Shown here: one piece after another, positions 18,223-27,328 of the stretch | How the letters are laid out: each line of letters begins with the position of its first letter | Numbering within the stretch: the first letter of the stretch is position 1 | From: Gordonia aichiensis NBRC 108223 | GTDB lineage: Bacteria > Actinomycetota > Actinomycetes > Mycobacteriales > Mycobacteriaceae | DNA length: 64,000 bases | Direction: 5' to 3' | NCBI RefSeq assembly: GCF_000332975.1 | Contig: NZ_BANR01000006.1 | Location: forward strand, 124,001 to 188,000 | Program-made: the position numbers and the translations under genes | The notes under the pieces: model-generated | Database searches by the model: none | The model's input: the letters and a program-made list of their open reading frames with translations, nothing else | Told to the model about the DNA's origin: nothing

Positions 18223-19172
18223 TCACCGTCGACATTCTCATCGCTCCCCTACGCATACTCATCTCCGCGCTCGGCACCGGGGTGCTTCCGGCCGACAATC
18301 CCGCGGCCGCGATCCGAACAGCCCAACCCGATCTCGCCGAGGCCCGTCGGGCCACGACGGCGGCGACGTCGGTCGTGCAGACCGAGTGGCACGGCGCGGG
18401 TTCGACGGCCGCGGTAGAGGCCGATGACCGCTCGTCGCGTGTCTCGACCGCCATCGACGACGACGGGCGGCAGATCGCCGTACTCGTGGAGAACGCAGCC
18501 GCTCGGGTCGAACTCGCCGCACGGCAATTGCGCGAGCTGGTCGATTCGTTCGAACGCGCAGCCACAGCACTGGGGCCGGCGCTGTCGACACCCGCCGGCC
18601 TGCTGGCGATCGTCCCGGTCGCCGTCGATCATGTGCAGAGAGGACTGTCGATCGTGACCCGGACGCAGGCCGATCTCGCCGACGACACCCGGGCAATGGC
18701 CGAGCTCGGTCGTCACGAGGCCCCAGAACAACTCGACGGACGCCAGACGGCGCATGACACGACGACGACACCGGCGGGCACAGGTGTGGCGGTCACGCTC
18801 CCGGATGGCTCCGTCGCCTACGCACCGAACGAACGCGCGGCCACCGCCGTCCGCGCGGCGCTCAGCCAGCAGGGAGTGCCCTATGTCTGGGGCGGCACCA
18901 CTCCGGACGGCTTCGATTGCAGCGGGTTCACCCAGTGGGCCTACCGGCAGGCAGGAGTTGAGCTCCCCCGGCTCGCGCAGGAGCAGGACACCGCAGGTGT
19001 TCCCGTCACACAATCACAGTTGATGCCCGGCGACCTCGCCGTCTGGGACGGACATGTCGCGATGTACATCGGCAACGACCAGCTCGTCGAGGCGGGCGAC
19101 CCGGTCAGCGTCTCGCCGCTGCGGACCACCAACGCGGGCCAGGGATTCCAGGGCTTCTTCCGGCCGAACTGA
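18219..19172 (+). CDS. NlpC/P60 peptidoglycan endopeptidase with a WXG-type helical N-terminus
   Basis: A 317-residue two-domain protein. Residues ~25-165 are helical and include EWHGAG (Trp57-His-Gly59), resembling the turn of WXG100 hairpins. Residues ~200-317 are an NlpC/P60 domain: VPYVWGGTTPDGFDCSGFTQW with catalytic Cys234, and GDLAVWDGHVAMYIG with catalytic His279. The usual third polar residue falls at LVEAG (Glu291 region). NlpC/P60 enzymes cut peptide stems of peptidoglycan. There is no classical signal peptide, though the first ~20 residues are hydrophobic. Fused to an ESX-like domain and coupled to an EspC-like gene, it is best read as a type VII-exported cell-wall hydrolase. Confidence 0.82.
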   Translation: MITVDILIAPLRILISALGTGVLPADNPAAAIRTAQPDLAEARRATTAATSVVQTEWHGAGSTAAVEADDRSSRVSTAIDDDGRQIAVLVENAAARVELAARQLRELVDSFERAATALGPALSTPAGLLAIVPVAVDHVQRGLSIVTRTQADLADDTRAMAELGRHEAPEQLDGRQTAHDTTTTPAGTGVAVTLPDGSVAYAPNERAATAVRAALSQQGVPYVWGGTTPDGFDCSGFTQWAYRQAGVELPRLAQEQDTAGVPVTQSQLMPGDLAVWDGHVAMYIGNDQLVEAGDPVSVSPLRTTNAGQGFQGFFRPN

Positions 19173-19229
19173 TTCTCGCGGACGGGCCAGGTATCGAGTT
19201 CACAGTGATCATCGCTACGCTGTTGCCTC

Positions 19230-20519
19230 ATGGCCGGAGACATCGTTCCCATCGAACTCGGACTCACCAACGGAAACGGCTTCACCCTGTGGGCACCCCG
19301 CTGGCGTGAGGGCGACGACGAGTGGGAGGCGTTCCTCGGGCTCGACGAGGACCTGTACGTCTTCCCCGGCGTCGCCGAGCTCGTCGGCTTCGTTCGCACC
19401 GACTCCGACAACGACCTTGTCGAACATCCGGCGTGGGACACCGTCAAACAACTCTCGGCAGACGAGTTGATCCCCGACGACCGGCACACCTACGACCTCG
19501 TCGGTGTACCCGAGCTCGCCGCAGAGGATCCGACGCCGGAGGTGATCGCAGAACTCGAGGACGCACTGGAGATCGTGCGCATCCTCGGCGAGGTCTGCGA
19601 ACTGATCACCGTCACGAAGTTCTTCAATGGCAACCCGATTCTCGGTGCCGTCACCACGGGCACCCGGAATTTCGAGGGCCGCGACGGCATCGACCTGTGG
19701 GTCCGTATCGGACGCCTCATCGCCAAGCACTGGGACGACGTACTCGACTCCGTTGACGACGTGATCACGACTCCCGACGTCGACGCCGCGGCGGTCACCA
19801 CCGCCGCCGATGAGCTCGAGGCCGCGGCATCAGCGGAGGACGAGGACGAACCCGACGACGACATCGACCTGCTCGACGAATCCGACTCCGATGTCGAACC
19901 GACTGTCGCCCCGGCCGTGATCGCCGACTCCTCGGAAGAGGACGAGGACGACGATGAGATCGACGACGACGATTTCTGGGCGGGTGTGGGGATCGACCCG
20001 ATCAAGATCGTCACCGGCACCGGCGAGTACCTCTCGCTGCGCTGTTATCTCGGCGACGACCCGGTTTTCCTCGGCGCGAGGGGGAGGATCTTCGTCTTCA
20101 CCTCACCGCGGACGCTGTCGAAGTTCCTGGCCGAGAACAACGACCACGACCTCACCGACGTCTCGACCTTCACCGACGTCCGTACCGAGGCCACCGACGG
20201 CGCTCTCGAGTTCGACGTCATCGATGACAACGTATACGTGCTGCCAGGTCTGGCCGAGGACATCCTCGACGGGCCTCGTCGCATCGACCGCAACCAACTC
20301 GACCTGGCGGTCGAATTGTTCTCCGACGCAGCCGATTACGCCGACGACAACGCTGTGTCGGAGGCGCTGGCCAGCACCACGCCGCTCGGGTGGTTCGTCG
20401 ATTACGCGATCAACCCCGACCCGAAGCGGATGGCCCCGAGCGCCCCGTTCGACAACGAGGCGGAGGCCTGGCGCGCGCTCGAGCACGACTTCGAGGATCG
20501 TCTGGAGATCAAGCGCTGA
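19230..20519 (+). CDS. Acidic conserved protein (Rv3311-type)
   Basis: A 429-residue, strongly acidic cytoplasmic protein conserved in Mycobacteriales at this locus, function unknown. Two similar halves are visible: the N-terminal half contains GLDEDLYVFPGVAELVGFV and the C-terminal half VIDDNVYVLPGLAEDIL, an internal repeat of a DxxxYVxPGxAE motif. They are joined by a very acidic linker (residues ~195-250, runs of Asp/Glu). Some databases label relatives 'primosomal protein', which I see no basis for. It follows module B on the same strand after 57 nt and converges with add. Confidence 0.8.
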   Translation: MAGDIVPIELGLTNGNGFTLWAPRWREGDDEWEAFLGLDEDLYVFPGVAELVGFVRTDSDNDLVEHPAWDTVKQLSADELIPDDRHTYDLVGVPELAAEDPTPEVIAELEDALEIVRILGEVCELITVTKFFNGNPILGAVTTGTRNFEGRDGIDLWVRIGRLIAKHWDDVLDSVDDVITTPDVDAAAVTTAADELEAAASAEDEDEPDDDIDLLDESDSDVEPTVAPAVIADSSEEDEDDDEIDDDDFWAGVGIDPIKIVTGTGEYLSLRCYLGDDPVFLGARGRIFVFTSPRTLSKFLAENNDHDLTDVSTFTDVRTEATDGALEFDVIDDNVYVLPGLAEDILDGPRRIDRNQLDLAVELFSDAADYADDNAVSEALASTTPLGWFVDYAINPDPKRMAPSAPFDNEAEAWRALEHDFEDRLEIKR

Positions 20520-20555
20520 CCTACGGTACGGCGCGGGACCTACCGCTCGCGCCGA

Positions 20556-21791
20556 TCATCCGATGAGGACCGCGTACCCCGGTTTGATCACCTCGTCGAT
20601 GAAGGCGAGCCGCTCGTCGAAGTGGATGAATGCCGACTTCATCGCGTTGACCGTGAAGCGCTCGAAATCGGCCCAGCCGTAGCCGAACTGCTGCGCAAGT
20701 CGATAGAACTCCTTGCTCATCGTCGTGTCGCTCATCAGCCGGTTGTCGGTGTTGACCGTGACCCGGAACCGGAGGCGCGCCAGCGCGTTGAACGGGTGGT
20801 CGGCCATCGACGCGACCGCACCGGTCTGAACGTTGGAACTCGGACACAGTTCAAGCGGGATTCTCTTGTCGCGCACCACGTTCGCGATCTCTCCGAGTTC
20901 TGCGCCCGCGAACGACGACGCTGCGAGGTCGACGCCGTCCGGCAAAGCGATATCGTCGATGACCCGTACCCCGTGGCCGAGTCGATCGGTGCCGCAGAAC
21001 GCGATCGCCTCGTGGATGGACGGCAACCCGAACGCCTCACCCGCGTGGATGGTGAAGGGCGCACTGTTGGCACGCATGTACTCGAATGCGTCGAGATGCC
21101 GGGTTGGCGGGTTGCCTGCCTCCGCGCCCGCGATGTCGAACCCGACAACTCCCTCGTCGCGGTAACGCACGGCGAGCTCGGCGATCTCACGTGCACGTGC
21201 AGCGTGACGCATTGCCGTCACGAGACAACGCACGGTGATCGGGCGTCCACCCGCAGCCGCGACCGCCTCGCCCTCGGCGAAGCCACGCAGCACCGCCTCG
21301 ACGACCTCGTCGAGTGTGAGTCCGCGCTCGAGGTGCTGTTCGGGTGCGTAACGGATCTCGGCGTACACGACTCCGTCGGCGGCGAGATCCTCGACGCACT
21401 CGCGGGCCACCCGTTCGAGCGCCGGAGCCGTCTGCATCACCGCGACGGTGTGCGCGAACGTCTCCAGGTAGCGCTCGAGCGAGCCGCTGTCGGCCGCCTC
21501 ACGGAACCACCGGGCAAGGCCCTCGGCATTGTCTGCGGGGAGGTCGTCATAGCCGACCTCGCGAGCGAGGTCGAGTACGGTCGACGGCCGCAGCCCACCG
21601 TCGAGGTGATCATGGAGCAAGACCTTCGGCGCGAGCGCGAGGGTACTCAGATCGAGCGGCTGGCCGCCCGCTCCGGGCAGGCCCGGGTCGGTGACCACTC
21701 GCCGGTCGGCCTCGATCCCGTCTCTCGTCGCTTCCCCGTCTCTCGTCGCTTCCCCGTCTCTTGTCGCTTCACTGTCCGTCGCTGGCGTCAT
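20556..21791 (-). CDS. add: Adenosine deaminase
   Basis: Adenosine deaminase of ~411 residues: adenosine to inosine plus ammonia. The zinc and catalytic residues are visible: [12 protein letters not shown] (HxH), [10 protein letters not shown] (His, Glu), DRLGHGVRV and the C-terminal SSNVQTG / [11 protein letters not shown] (Asp). The body matches mycobacterial Add closely. The N-terminus is ~35 residues longer and carries three tandem copies of Glu-Ala-Thr-Arg-Asp-Gly. ATG 21791 overlaps the deoA stop in TGATG; a GTG at 21794 is the alternative. It is the last gene of the cdd-deoA-add operon. Confidence 0.95.
   Translation of the reverse strand: MTPATDSEATRDGEATRDGEATRDGIEADRRVVTDPGLPGAGGQPLDLSTLALAPKVLLHDHLDGGLRPSTVLDLAREVGYDDLPADNAEGLARWFREAADSGSLERYLETFAHTVAVMQTAPALERVARECVEDLAADGVVYAEIRYAPEQHLERGLTLDEVVEAVLRGFAEGEAVAAAGGRPITVRCLVTAMRHAARAREIAELAVRYRDEGVVGFDIAGAEAGNPPTRHLDAFEYMRANSAPFTIHAGEAFGLPSIHEAIAFCGTDRLGHGVRVIDDIALPDGVDLAASSFAGAELGEIANVVRDKRIPLELCPSSNVQTGAVASMADHPFNALARLRFRVTVNTDNRLMSDTTMSKEFYRLAQQFGYGWADFERFTVNAMKSAFIHFDERLAFIDEVIKPGYAVLIG
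21721..21774. repeat. 18-bp tandem repeat, three copies, inside add
   Basis: Three head-to-tail 18-bp units (the first two identical, the third with a few changes) encode the repeated hexapeptide EATRDG at the N-terminus of adenosine deaminase. The unit length keeps the frame. It precedes the conserved enzyme domain and probably forms a disordered extension. Confidence 0.9.
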
Positions 21792-23098
21792 CACTCGAAC
21801 CTAACGCGATCGAGCACGATGGGCCGGGTATCGGGTGGTGGATCAGGCGCGATCACGGTCGCCCCTTCCAGTGCTGCCCGCGCGGCGTCGAATCGTTCCG
21901 GCGTCTGCGTGCAGAGCGTGTACAGCGGCGAGCCGGCACATACCCGGTCCCCCGGCTTGGCGTGCAGCACCACTCCGGCCTCCGCCTGCACGGGCTCGCC
22001 CGGCCGGGAGCGCCCCGCGCCGAGTAGCCATGCGGCATCGCCGACGGCGCGCGCGTCGATCCGGTGCACGAAACCCGACTCCGGTGCGGCCACCTCGTCT
22101 GTGTGCGCCGCACGGGGCAGCGGGACGTCCGGATCGCCGCCCTGTGCGACGATCATCGCCCGCCACCGATCCATCGCACTCCCGTCGGCCAGTGCTGTGG
22201 CCGGGTCGGCGTCCGGAAGACCGGCGGCGTCGAGCATCTCGCGGGCGAGTGCAAGCGTCAGTTCGACGACGTCGGCCGGACCGCCGCCGGCCAGAACTTC
22301 GAGCGATTCCGCCACCTCGAGCGCGTTGCCCGCGGTGCGACCGAGCGGATTGTCCATGTCGGTGAGCAGCGCCGTCGTCCGTACACCCGCGTCGACGCCG
22401 AGTGACACCATGGTCTCGGCGAGTTGCCGCGCGAGGGCCTCGTCGGGCAGGAACGCGCCGGAGCCGACCTTCACGTCAAGAACGAGGGCGTCGGTGCCCT
22501 CGGCGATCTTCTTGCTCATGATCGAGCTCGCGATCAGCGGGACCGATTCCACCGTGCCGGTCACATCGCGGAGCGCATAGAGCTTGCGGTCGGCGGGCGC
22601 GAGGTCGGCCCCCGCGGCGCAGATGACGGCGCCGACGCGTTCGAGTTGGTCGCGGATCTGCCTGGTCGACAGGTCGGCCCGCCAACCCGGAATCGACTCG
22701 AGCTTGTCGAGTGTGCCGCCGGTGTGTCCGAGGCCGCGGCCCGACAACTGCGGGACCGCGACTCCGAACGAGGCGACCACCGGCGCCAACGGCAGGGTGA
22801 TCTTGTCGCCGACCCCGCCGGTCGAATGCTTGTCGACGGTCGCAAGCACCTCTCCCCCGCGCCGCAGCCCAGAGAAGTTCATCCGCGTTCCGCTGGCGAT
22901 CATCGCCCGAGTCCAGTCGTCGATCTCGCGCCGCTCCATTCCGCGCAACACGATAGCCATCAGCAACGCCGACATCTGCTCGGGAACGACGTCGCCGCGC
23001 GTGTATGCGTCGATGACCCACTCGATCTGCTCCGTCGTCAGTGGCGCGCCGTCACGTTTGGTGGCGATGACAGACGTTGCGTGTATACCTGCGCTCAC
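21791..23098 (-). CDS. deoA: Thymidine phosphorylase
   Basis: A 435-residue thymidine/pyrimidine-nucleoside phosphorylase: thymidine or deoxyuridine plus phosphate gives base plus deoxyribose 1-phosphate. The glycosyltransferase-family motifs are present: [12 protein letters not shown] (phosphate), [18 protein letters not shown] (family signature), [12 protein letters not shown] and IMSKKIAEG. The C-terminal PYNP domain ends in the segment [17 protein letters not shown] 23098 overlaps the cdd stop (GTGA); the upstream open frame is antisense noise over cdd. Middle gene of the coupled operon. Confidence 0.94.
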   Translation of the reverse strand: MSAGIHATSVIATKRDGAPLTTEQIEWVIDAYTRGDVVPEQMSALLMAIVLRGMERREIDDWTRAMIASGTRMNFSGLRRGGEVLATVDKHSTGGVGDKITLPLAPVVASFGVAVPQLSGRGLGHTGGTLDKLESIPGWRADLSTRQIRDQLERVGAVICAAGADLAPADRKLYALRDVTGTVESVPLIASSIMSKKIAEGTDALVLDVKVGSGAFLPDEALARQLAETMVSLGVDAGVRTTALLTDMDNPLGRTAGNALEVAESLEVLAGGGPADVVELTLALAREMLDAAGLPDADPATALADGSAMDRWRAMIVAQGGDPDVPLPRAAHTDEVAAPESGFVHRIDARAVGDAAWLLGAGRSRPGEPVQAEAGVVLHAKPGDRVCAGSPLYTLCTQTPERFDAARAALEGATVIAPDPPPDTRPIVLDRVRFE

Positions 23099-23496
23099 CG
23101 GACGGCGTCGAGATCGTCGGGGCCGAAGGCATCGGGAAGCAGAGCCGCAAGCGTCGTCGGACCTGACCGGTGATCGACGAGCAACTCGCCGCCGCCGTGC
23201 TCGTAGAGGACCTGGCGACACCGCCCGCACGGCATCAGCACGGACCCGGTGGCATCGCACACACTGACTGCGCGGAGCCGACCGCCACCCGAGGCAACCA
23301 TCGCCGCGACGAGGCCGACCTCGGCGCAGATACCGAGCCCATATGAGACATTCTCCACATTGCAACCGACCACGATCCGGCCGTCATCTGTGAGTCCCGA
23401 TGCGCCGACCGGGAACGCAGAATACGGGGCATAAGCGCGCGGGATCATGTCAGCTGCACTGTCCCGCAACAGTTTCCACTCGATGGCGTGGGTCAA
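23095..23496 (-). CDS. cdd: Cytidine deaminase
   Basis: A 133-residue zinc cytidine deaminase: cytidine/deoxycytidine to uridine/deoxyuridine. Zinc motifs are CAE in GLGICAEVGL and PCGRCRQVL, with NVENVSYG binding the sugar. TTG 23496 is chosen: GAGGAG lies just upstream, and the resulting N-terminus lines up with mycobacterial Cdd (IEWKLLRDSA against VDWNMLRGNA). The ATG at 23553 would add 19 unsupported residues. It heads the cdd-deoA-add operon and is divergent from sdhC. Confidence 0.93.
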   Translation of the reverse strand: MTHAIEWKLLRDSAADMIPRAYAPYSAFPVGASGLTDDGRIVVGCNVENVSYGLGICAEVGLVAAMVASGGGRLRAVSVCDATGSVLMPCGRCRQVLYEHGGGELLVDHRSGPTTLAALLPDAFGPDDLDAVR

Positions 23497-23556
23497 TGCA
23501 CTCTCCTCGCAGACCGTCGGGATGGGACTCTGTGTGATGCGGAATACCCACACGGG

Positions 23557-23575
23557 CTTGGTAAGGCAAACCTAA
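23557..23575. promoter_or_regulatory. Putative IdeR/DtxR iron box between cdd and sdhC
   Basis: The 19 bases CTTGGTAAGGCAAACCTAA match the IdeR/DtxR consensus TTAGGTTAGGCTAACCTAA (W positions allowed) at about 16 of 19 positions. The site is 61 nt before the cdd start and 142 nt before the sdhC start, a normal place for an operator. SdhB and SdhC need Fe-S clusters and heme, so iron control of sdhCDAB is reasonable. Binding is not shown. Confidence 0.6.
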
Positions 23576-23716
23576 TTCGTAATGCGTTGTCCCGCAGATC
23601 GGTTCGGGCAATTTAACGACTCACTCAGCATAGGTTTAGAGTCTCTTGCATGGGTCCAAGGTGACACCCAGCCGGTGCCACCGCGTCCATCGACGATGTT
23701 GGAGGCCAATTCCCCG

Positions 23717-24124
23717 ATGAGTTCCGAGACCGAGGTCGCACCGGAGCCGGTGCGCAAACGTTCGCTGTACCGCGGCGATCCAGGCATGTGGTCCTGGGTG
23801 CTGCACCGCATCACCGGCGTCACGATCTTCTTCTTCTTGTTCGTGCATGTGCTCGATACGGCGGTCATCCGTATCGATCCGAACAAGTACTCGGAGATCA
23901 TCAACACCTACAAGACACCGATCATCGGTCTCATGGAGATCGCGCTCGTGGCGTGCGTGCTCTATCACGCGCTCAACGGCCTGCGCATCATCCTGATCGA
24001 CTTCTGGTCGAAGGGCCCCAAGTACCAGCGTCAGATGCTGTGGGTGATCCTCGGACTCTTCGTGGTGGTTTTCGCCGCTGCGGCCGTCCGGCTCCTGCAG
24101 ATCCTCATCGAGTACTCGTTCTAA
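23717..24124 (+). CDS. sdhC: Succinate dehydrogenase cytochrome b556 subunit
   Basis: A 135-residue membrane anchor of complex II. Three membrane helices can be seen (about 28-50, 68-90 and 105-130). SWVLHRITGVTIFFFLFVH and LYHALNGLRIILID carry the conserved Arg and His residues of the quinone/heme site. ATG 23717 has GGAGG in front and fits the family length. The adjacent sdhD begins 12 nt after the stop, with its ribosome site in the gap. Confidence 0.93.
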   Translation: MSSETEVAPEPVRKRSLYRGDPGMWSWVLHRITGVTIFFFLFVHVLDTAVIRIDPNKYSEIINTYKTPIIGLMEIALVACVLYHALNGLRIILIDFWSKGPKYQRQMLWVILGLFVVVFAAAAVRLLQILIEYSF

Positions 24125-24136
24125 GGAGATACGACA

Positions 24137-24595
24137 ATGACCACATCTCCTACGTCGCAGAACGTCGCCAGGACGTTGGGCACCCAGTACGACCGCCCCG
24201 CCAGCCTCGACAATCCGCGATCACCGCGCAAGCCAAGAGGTGGAAACTTCGAGAAATGGGCATGGCTGTTCATGCGCTTCTCGGGTCTCGCACTGATCAT
24301 CCTGACCATCGGCCACATGTTCATCATGCTGGCCTGGGACAACGGCGTGCACCGCATCGACGCCTCGTTCGTTGCCGCTCGCTGGCGTGAGCCCTTCTGG
24401 CAGATCTGGGACCTCACCATGCTGTGGCTGGCCCAGTTGCACGGCGGCAACGGCGTGCGCACGGTGATCGCCGACTACTCACGCAAGGACTCGACGCGCT
24501 TCTGGCTCAACGTGCTGCTCGGGGTCTCGATGATCCTCGTGCTGGTGCTGGGTACCTACGCGCTGCTCACCTTCGACGTGAACAGCGCCAACTAA
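24137..24595 (+). CDS. sdhD: Succinate dehydrogenase hydrophobic membrane anchor subunit
   Basis: A 152-residue second membrane anchor of complex II with three hydrophobic helices. The ordered cytoplasmic N-terminus is followed by WAWLFMRFSGLALIILTIGH, with a His at the heme/quinone side, and WLAQLHGGNGVRTVIADY. Strong ribosome site AAGGAG precedes the ATG. It lies between sdhC and sdhA in the standard actinobacterial sdhCDAB order. Confidence 0.92.
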   Translation: MTTSPTSQNVARTLGTQYDRPASLDNPRSPRKPRGGNFEKWAWLFMRFSGLALIILTIGHMFIMLAWDNGVHRIDASFVAARWREPFWQIWDLTMLWLAQLHGGNGVRTVIADYSRKDSTRFWLNVLLGVSMILVLVLGTYALLTFDVNSAN

Positions 24596-24609
24596 GGAGA
24601 CCACTGAAG

Positions 24610-26370
24610 ATGCAGGAACACCGTTACGACGTCATCATCGTCGGTGCAGGCGGCGCCGGTATGCGCGCAGCGATCGAAGCAGCGCCCCGCGCCCGCACCG
24701 CAGTGTTGACAAAGCTCTATCCCACGCGCAGCCACACCGGCGCGGCGCAGGGCGGCATGTGCGCGGCCCTCGCCAACGTCGAGGAGGACAACTGGGAGTG
24801 GCACACGTTTGACACGGTCAAGGGTGGCGACTACCTCGCCGACCAGGACGCGGTGGAGATCATGGCCAAGGAGGCCATCGACGCCGTTCTCGACCTGGAG
24901 AAGATGGGCCTGCCGTTCAACCGCACGCCCGAGGGCAAGATCGACCAACGACGTTTCGGTGGTCACACGCGTGATCACGGTAAGTCGCCCGTGCGTCGCG
25001 CCTGCTACGCGGCCGACCGCACCGGCCACATGATCCTGCAGACCCTGTACCAGAACTGCGTCAAGCACGACGTCGAGTTCTTCAACGAGTTCTACGCGCT
25101 CGACCTGTGCCTGAGCGAGAACGAGAAGGGCGAACCGGTGGCCACCGGAATCGTCGCCTACGAGCTCGCGACCGGCGAACTACACGTCTTCCACGCGAAG
25201 TCGATCATCTTCGCCACCGGCGGTTCTGGCCGCATGTACAAGACGACGTCGAATGCACACACCCTGACCGGCGACGGCGTCGGCATCGTGTTCCGCAAGG
25301 GTCTGCCCGTCGAGGACATGGAGTTCCACCAGTTCCACCCGACAGGTCTCGCAGGCCTCGGCATCCTCATCTCCGAGGCGGTGCGCGGCGAGGGCGGCAT
25401 CCTGCGCAACGCCGATGGCGAACGCTTCATGGAGCGCTACGCCCCCACCATCAAAGACCTCGCCCCACGAGACATCGTCGCGCGGTCGATGGTGCTCGAG
25501 GTGCTCGAGGGACGCGGCGCCGGACCGAACAAGGACTACGTCTACATCGACGTGACCCACCTCGGCGAGGACGTGCTCAACGAGAAGCTCCCCGACATCA
25601 CCGAGTTCGCCCGCACCTACCTCGGCGTCGACCCCGTCAAGGAGTGGGTGCCGGTCTACCCGACCTGCCACTACCTGATGGGCGGCATCCCGACCAACAT
25701 CGAGGGTCAGGTTCTACGCAGCAACAACAACGACGACGTGGTGCATGGCCTCTACGCCGCAGGCGAATGCGCGTGCGTGTCGGTCCACGGGGCCAACCGT
25801 CTCGGCACCAACTCACTGCTCGACATCAACGTCTTCGGTCGTCGCTCGGGCATCGCCGCCGCCGACTACGCCAACAGCCACGACTTCACCGACCTGCCGG
25901 AGAACCCGACCGACATGGTCACCGGGTGGCTCGAGACGATCCTCTCCGAGCACGGTCACGAGCGCGTCGCCGACATCCGCACCGCACTGCAGCAGACGAT
26001 GGACGACAACGCGTCGGTGTTCCGCACTGAGGAGACGCTCAAGCAGGCGTTGACCGACATCCATGCACTCAAGGAGCGTTACGACCACATCCGCGTGCAC
26101 GACAAGGGCAAGCGCTTCAACTCCGATCTGCTCGAGGCCATCGAGTTGGGCTTCCTGCTCGAGCTCGCCGAGGTGACCGTCGTCGGCGCGCTCAATCGCA
26201 AGGAATCGCGCGGCGGTCACGCCCGCGAGGACTACCCGAATCGCGATGACGTGAACTTCATGCGCCACACGATCGCCTACAAGAAGGGTGACAAGCTCCT
26301 TTCCGACATCGAGCTCGACTGGAAGCCTGTCATCCAGACCCGTTACGAGCCGATGGAGCGTAAGTACTGA
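24610..26370 (+). CDS. sdhA: Succinate dehydrogenase flavoprotein subunit
   Basis: A 586-residue catalytic subunit oxidising succinate to fumarate. FAD fold DVIIVGAGGAGMRAA is at the N-terminus; the covalent FAD His is in TRSHTGAAQGGM; the substrate motif is GGHTRDHGKSPVRRACYA; HGANRLGTNSLLDINVFGRR is the family signature near the C-terminal third. ATG 24610 follows AAGGAG. The stop and the sdhB start share a base (TGATG), so translation is coupled. Confidence 0.97.
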   Translation: MQEHRYDVIIVGAGGAGMRAAIEAAPRARTAVLTKLYPTRSHTGAAQGGMCAALANVEEDNWEWHTFDTVKGGDYLADQDAVEIMAKEAIDAVLDLEKMGLPFNRTPEGKIDQRRFGGHTRDHGKSPVRRACYAADRTGHMILQTLYQNCVKHDVEFFNEFYALDLCLSENEKGEPVATGIVAYELATGELHVFHAKSIIFATGGSGRMYKTTSNAHTLTGDGVGIVFRKGLPVEDMEFHQFHPTGLAGLGILISEAVRGEGGILRNADGERFMERYAPTIKDLAPRDIVARSMVLEVLEGRGAGPNKDYVYIDVTHLGEDVLNEKLPDITEFARTYLGVDPVKEWVPVYPTCHYLMGGIPTNIEGQVLRSNNNDDVVHGLYAAGECACVSVHGANRLGTNSLLDINVFGRRSGIAAADYANSHDFTDLPENPTDMVTGWLETILSEHGHERVADIRTALQQTMDDNASVFRTEETLKQALTDIHALKERYDHIRVHDKGKRFNSDLLEAIELGFLLELAEVTVVGALNRKESRGGHAREDYPNRDDVNFMRHTIAYKKGDKLLSDIELDWKPVIQTRYEPMERKY

Positions 26371-27152
26371 TGACCGCCACCATTGAGGCGCCGCACACCG
26401 ACGAGCCGCCGTTGCCAGAAGTTCCCGACGAAGCGACCATGGTCACGCTGAAGATCATGCGTTTCAACCCGGAGGAGCCCGACGCCCAGGGCTGGGAGAG
26501 TTTCCGCGTGCCGGCGCTGCCGACCGATCGTCTGCTCAACCTGCTGCTGTACGTGAAGGGCTACCTCGACGGAACCCTGACCTTCCGGCGCAGCTGCGCT
26601 CACGGCGTCTGCGGTTCCGATGCCATGCGCGTCAACGGCGTGAACCGTCTGGCCTGCAAGATGCTGATGAAGGACTTCCTACCCAAGGACAAGTCCAAGG
26701 AGATCACCATCACCATCGAGCCCATCAAGGGCCTGCCGGTGGAGAAGGATCTCGTGGTCAACATGGAGCCCTTCTTCGACGCCTACCGCGCGATCAAGCC
26801 GTTCCTCATCACCACGGGTAACGAGCCGACCCGCGAGCGCATCCAGAGCCAGAAGGACCGCGCCCGATTCGACGACACCACCAAGTGCATCCTGTGTGCA
26901 TGCTGCACCACGAGCTGCCCGGTGTTCTGGAATGAGGGCAGCTACTTCGGCCCGGCTGCGATCGTCAACGCCCACCGCTTCATCTTCGACAGCCGCGACG
27001 AGGGCGCCGTCGAGCGCATGGACATCCTCAACGACTCCGACGGCGTGTGGCGCTGCCGCACGACCTTCAACTGCACCGACGCATGCCCACGCGGCATCCA
27101 GGTGACCCAGGCGATCCAGGAGGTCAAGCGCGCGCTCATGTTCTCGCGCTGA
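26370..27152 (+). CDS. sdhB: Succinate dehydrogenase iron-sulfur subunit
   Basis: A 260-residue iron-sulfur protein passing electrons from SdhA to quinone. The [2Fe-2S] site is RRSCAHGVCGSDAM plus NRLACK; the third ligand is Asp, as in E. coli SdhB. The [4Fe-4S] and [3Fe-4S] ligands are CILCACCTTSCPVFW, WRCRTTFNCTDACPRGIQ. It is the last gene of sdhCDAB and is followed by a strong terminator hairpin. Confidence 0.97.
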   Translation: MTATIEAPHTDEPPLPEVPDEATMVTLKIMRFNPEEPDAQGWESFRVPALPTDRLLNLLLYVKGYLDGTLTFRRSCAHGVCGSDAMRVNGVNRLACKMLMKDFLPKDKSKEITITIEPIKGLPVEKDLVVNMEPFFDAYRAIKPFLITTGNEPTRERIQSQKDRARFDDTTKCILCACCTTSCPVFWNEGSYFGPAAIVNAHRFIFDSRDEGAVERMDILNDSDGVWRCRTTFNCTDACPRGIQVTQAIQEVKRALMFSR

Positions 27153-27189
27153 TCCCCGGCATCACCGACGCAGACCCTCTCTGCAGCCC

Positions 27190-27238
27190 CGGCGAACCCA
27201 CCATTCTCTCCACGAGATGGTGGGTTCGCCGTCTTTCT
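27190..27238 (+). terminator. Rho-independent-type terminator after sdhB
   Basis: Two perfectly complementary 15-base arms (27190-27204 and 27217-27231, sequence CGGCGAACCCACCAT and its complement) enclose a 12-base loop and are followed by TCTTTCT. This ends the sdh transcript 38 nt after the stop codon. Confidence 0.85.
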
Positions 27239-27328
27239 CACATCCGATGAAACCGATCGGCGTTCGTGCGCGTCCAAGTTCTCGAGGCCACACCCGTGGA
27301 CCCGACGCGACCCCGAACGGAGCCAGCC

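Noticed and set aside
20622-22580. A 652-codon open frame on the + strand over add and deoA
   Set aside because: It lies antisense to two well-supported enzymes and its translation has the Arg/His/Asp-rich look of GC-skewed noise.
23095-23553. cdd starting at the ATG 23553
   Set aside because: The TTG at 23496 has a perfect ribosome site and matches the N-terminus of homologues; the ATG start would also put coding sequence nearly up to the iron box.
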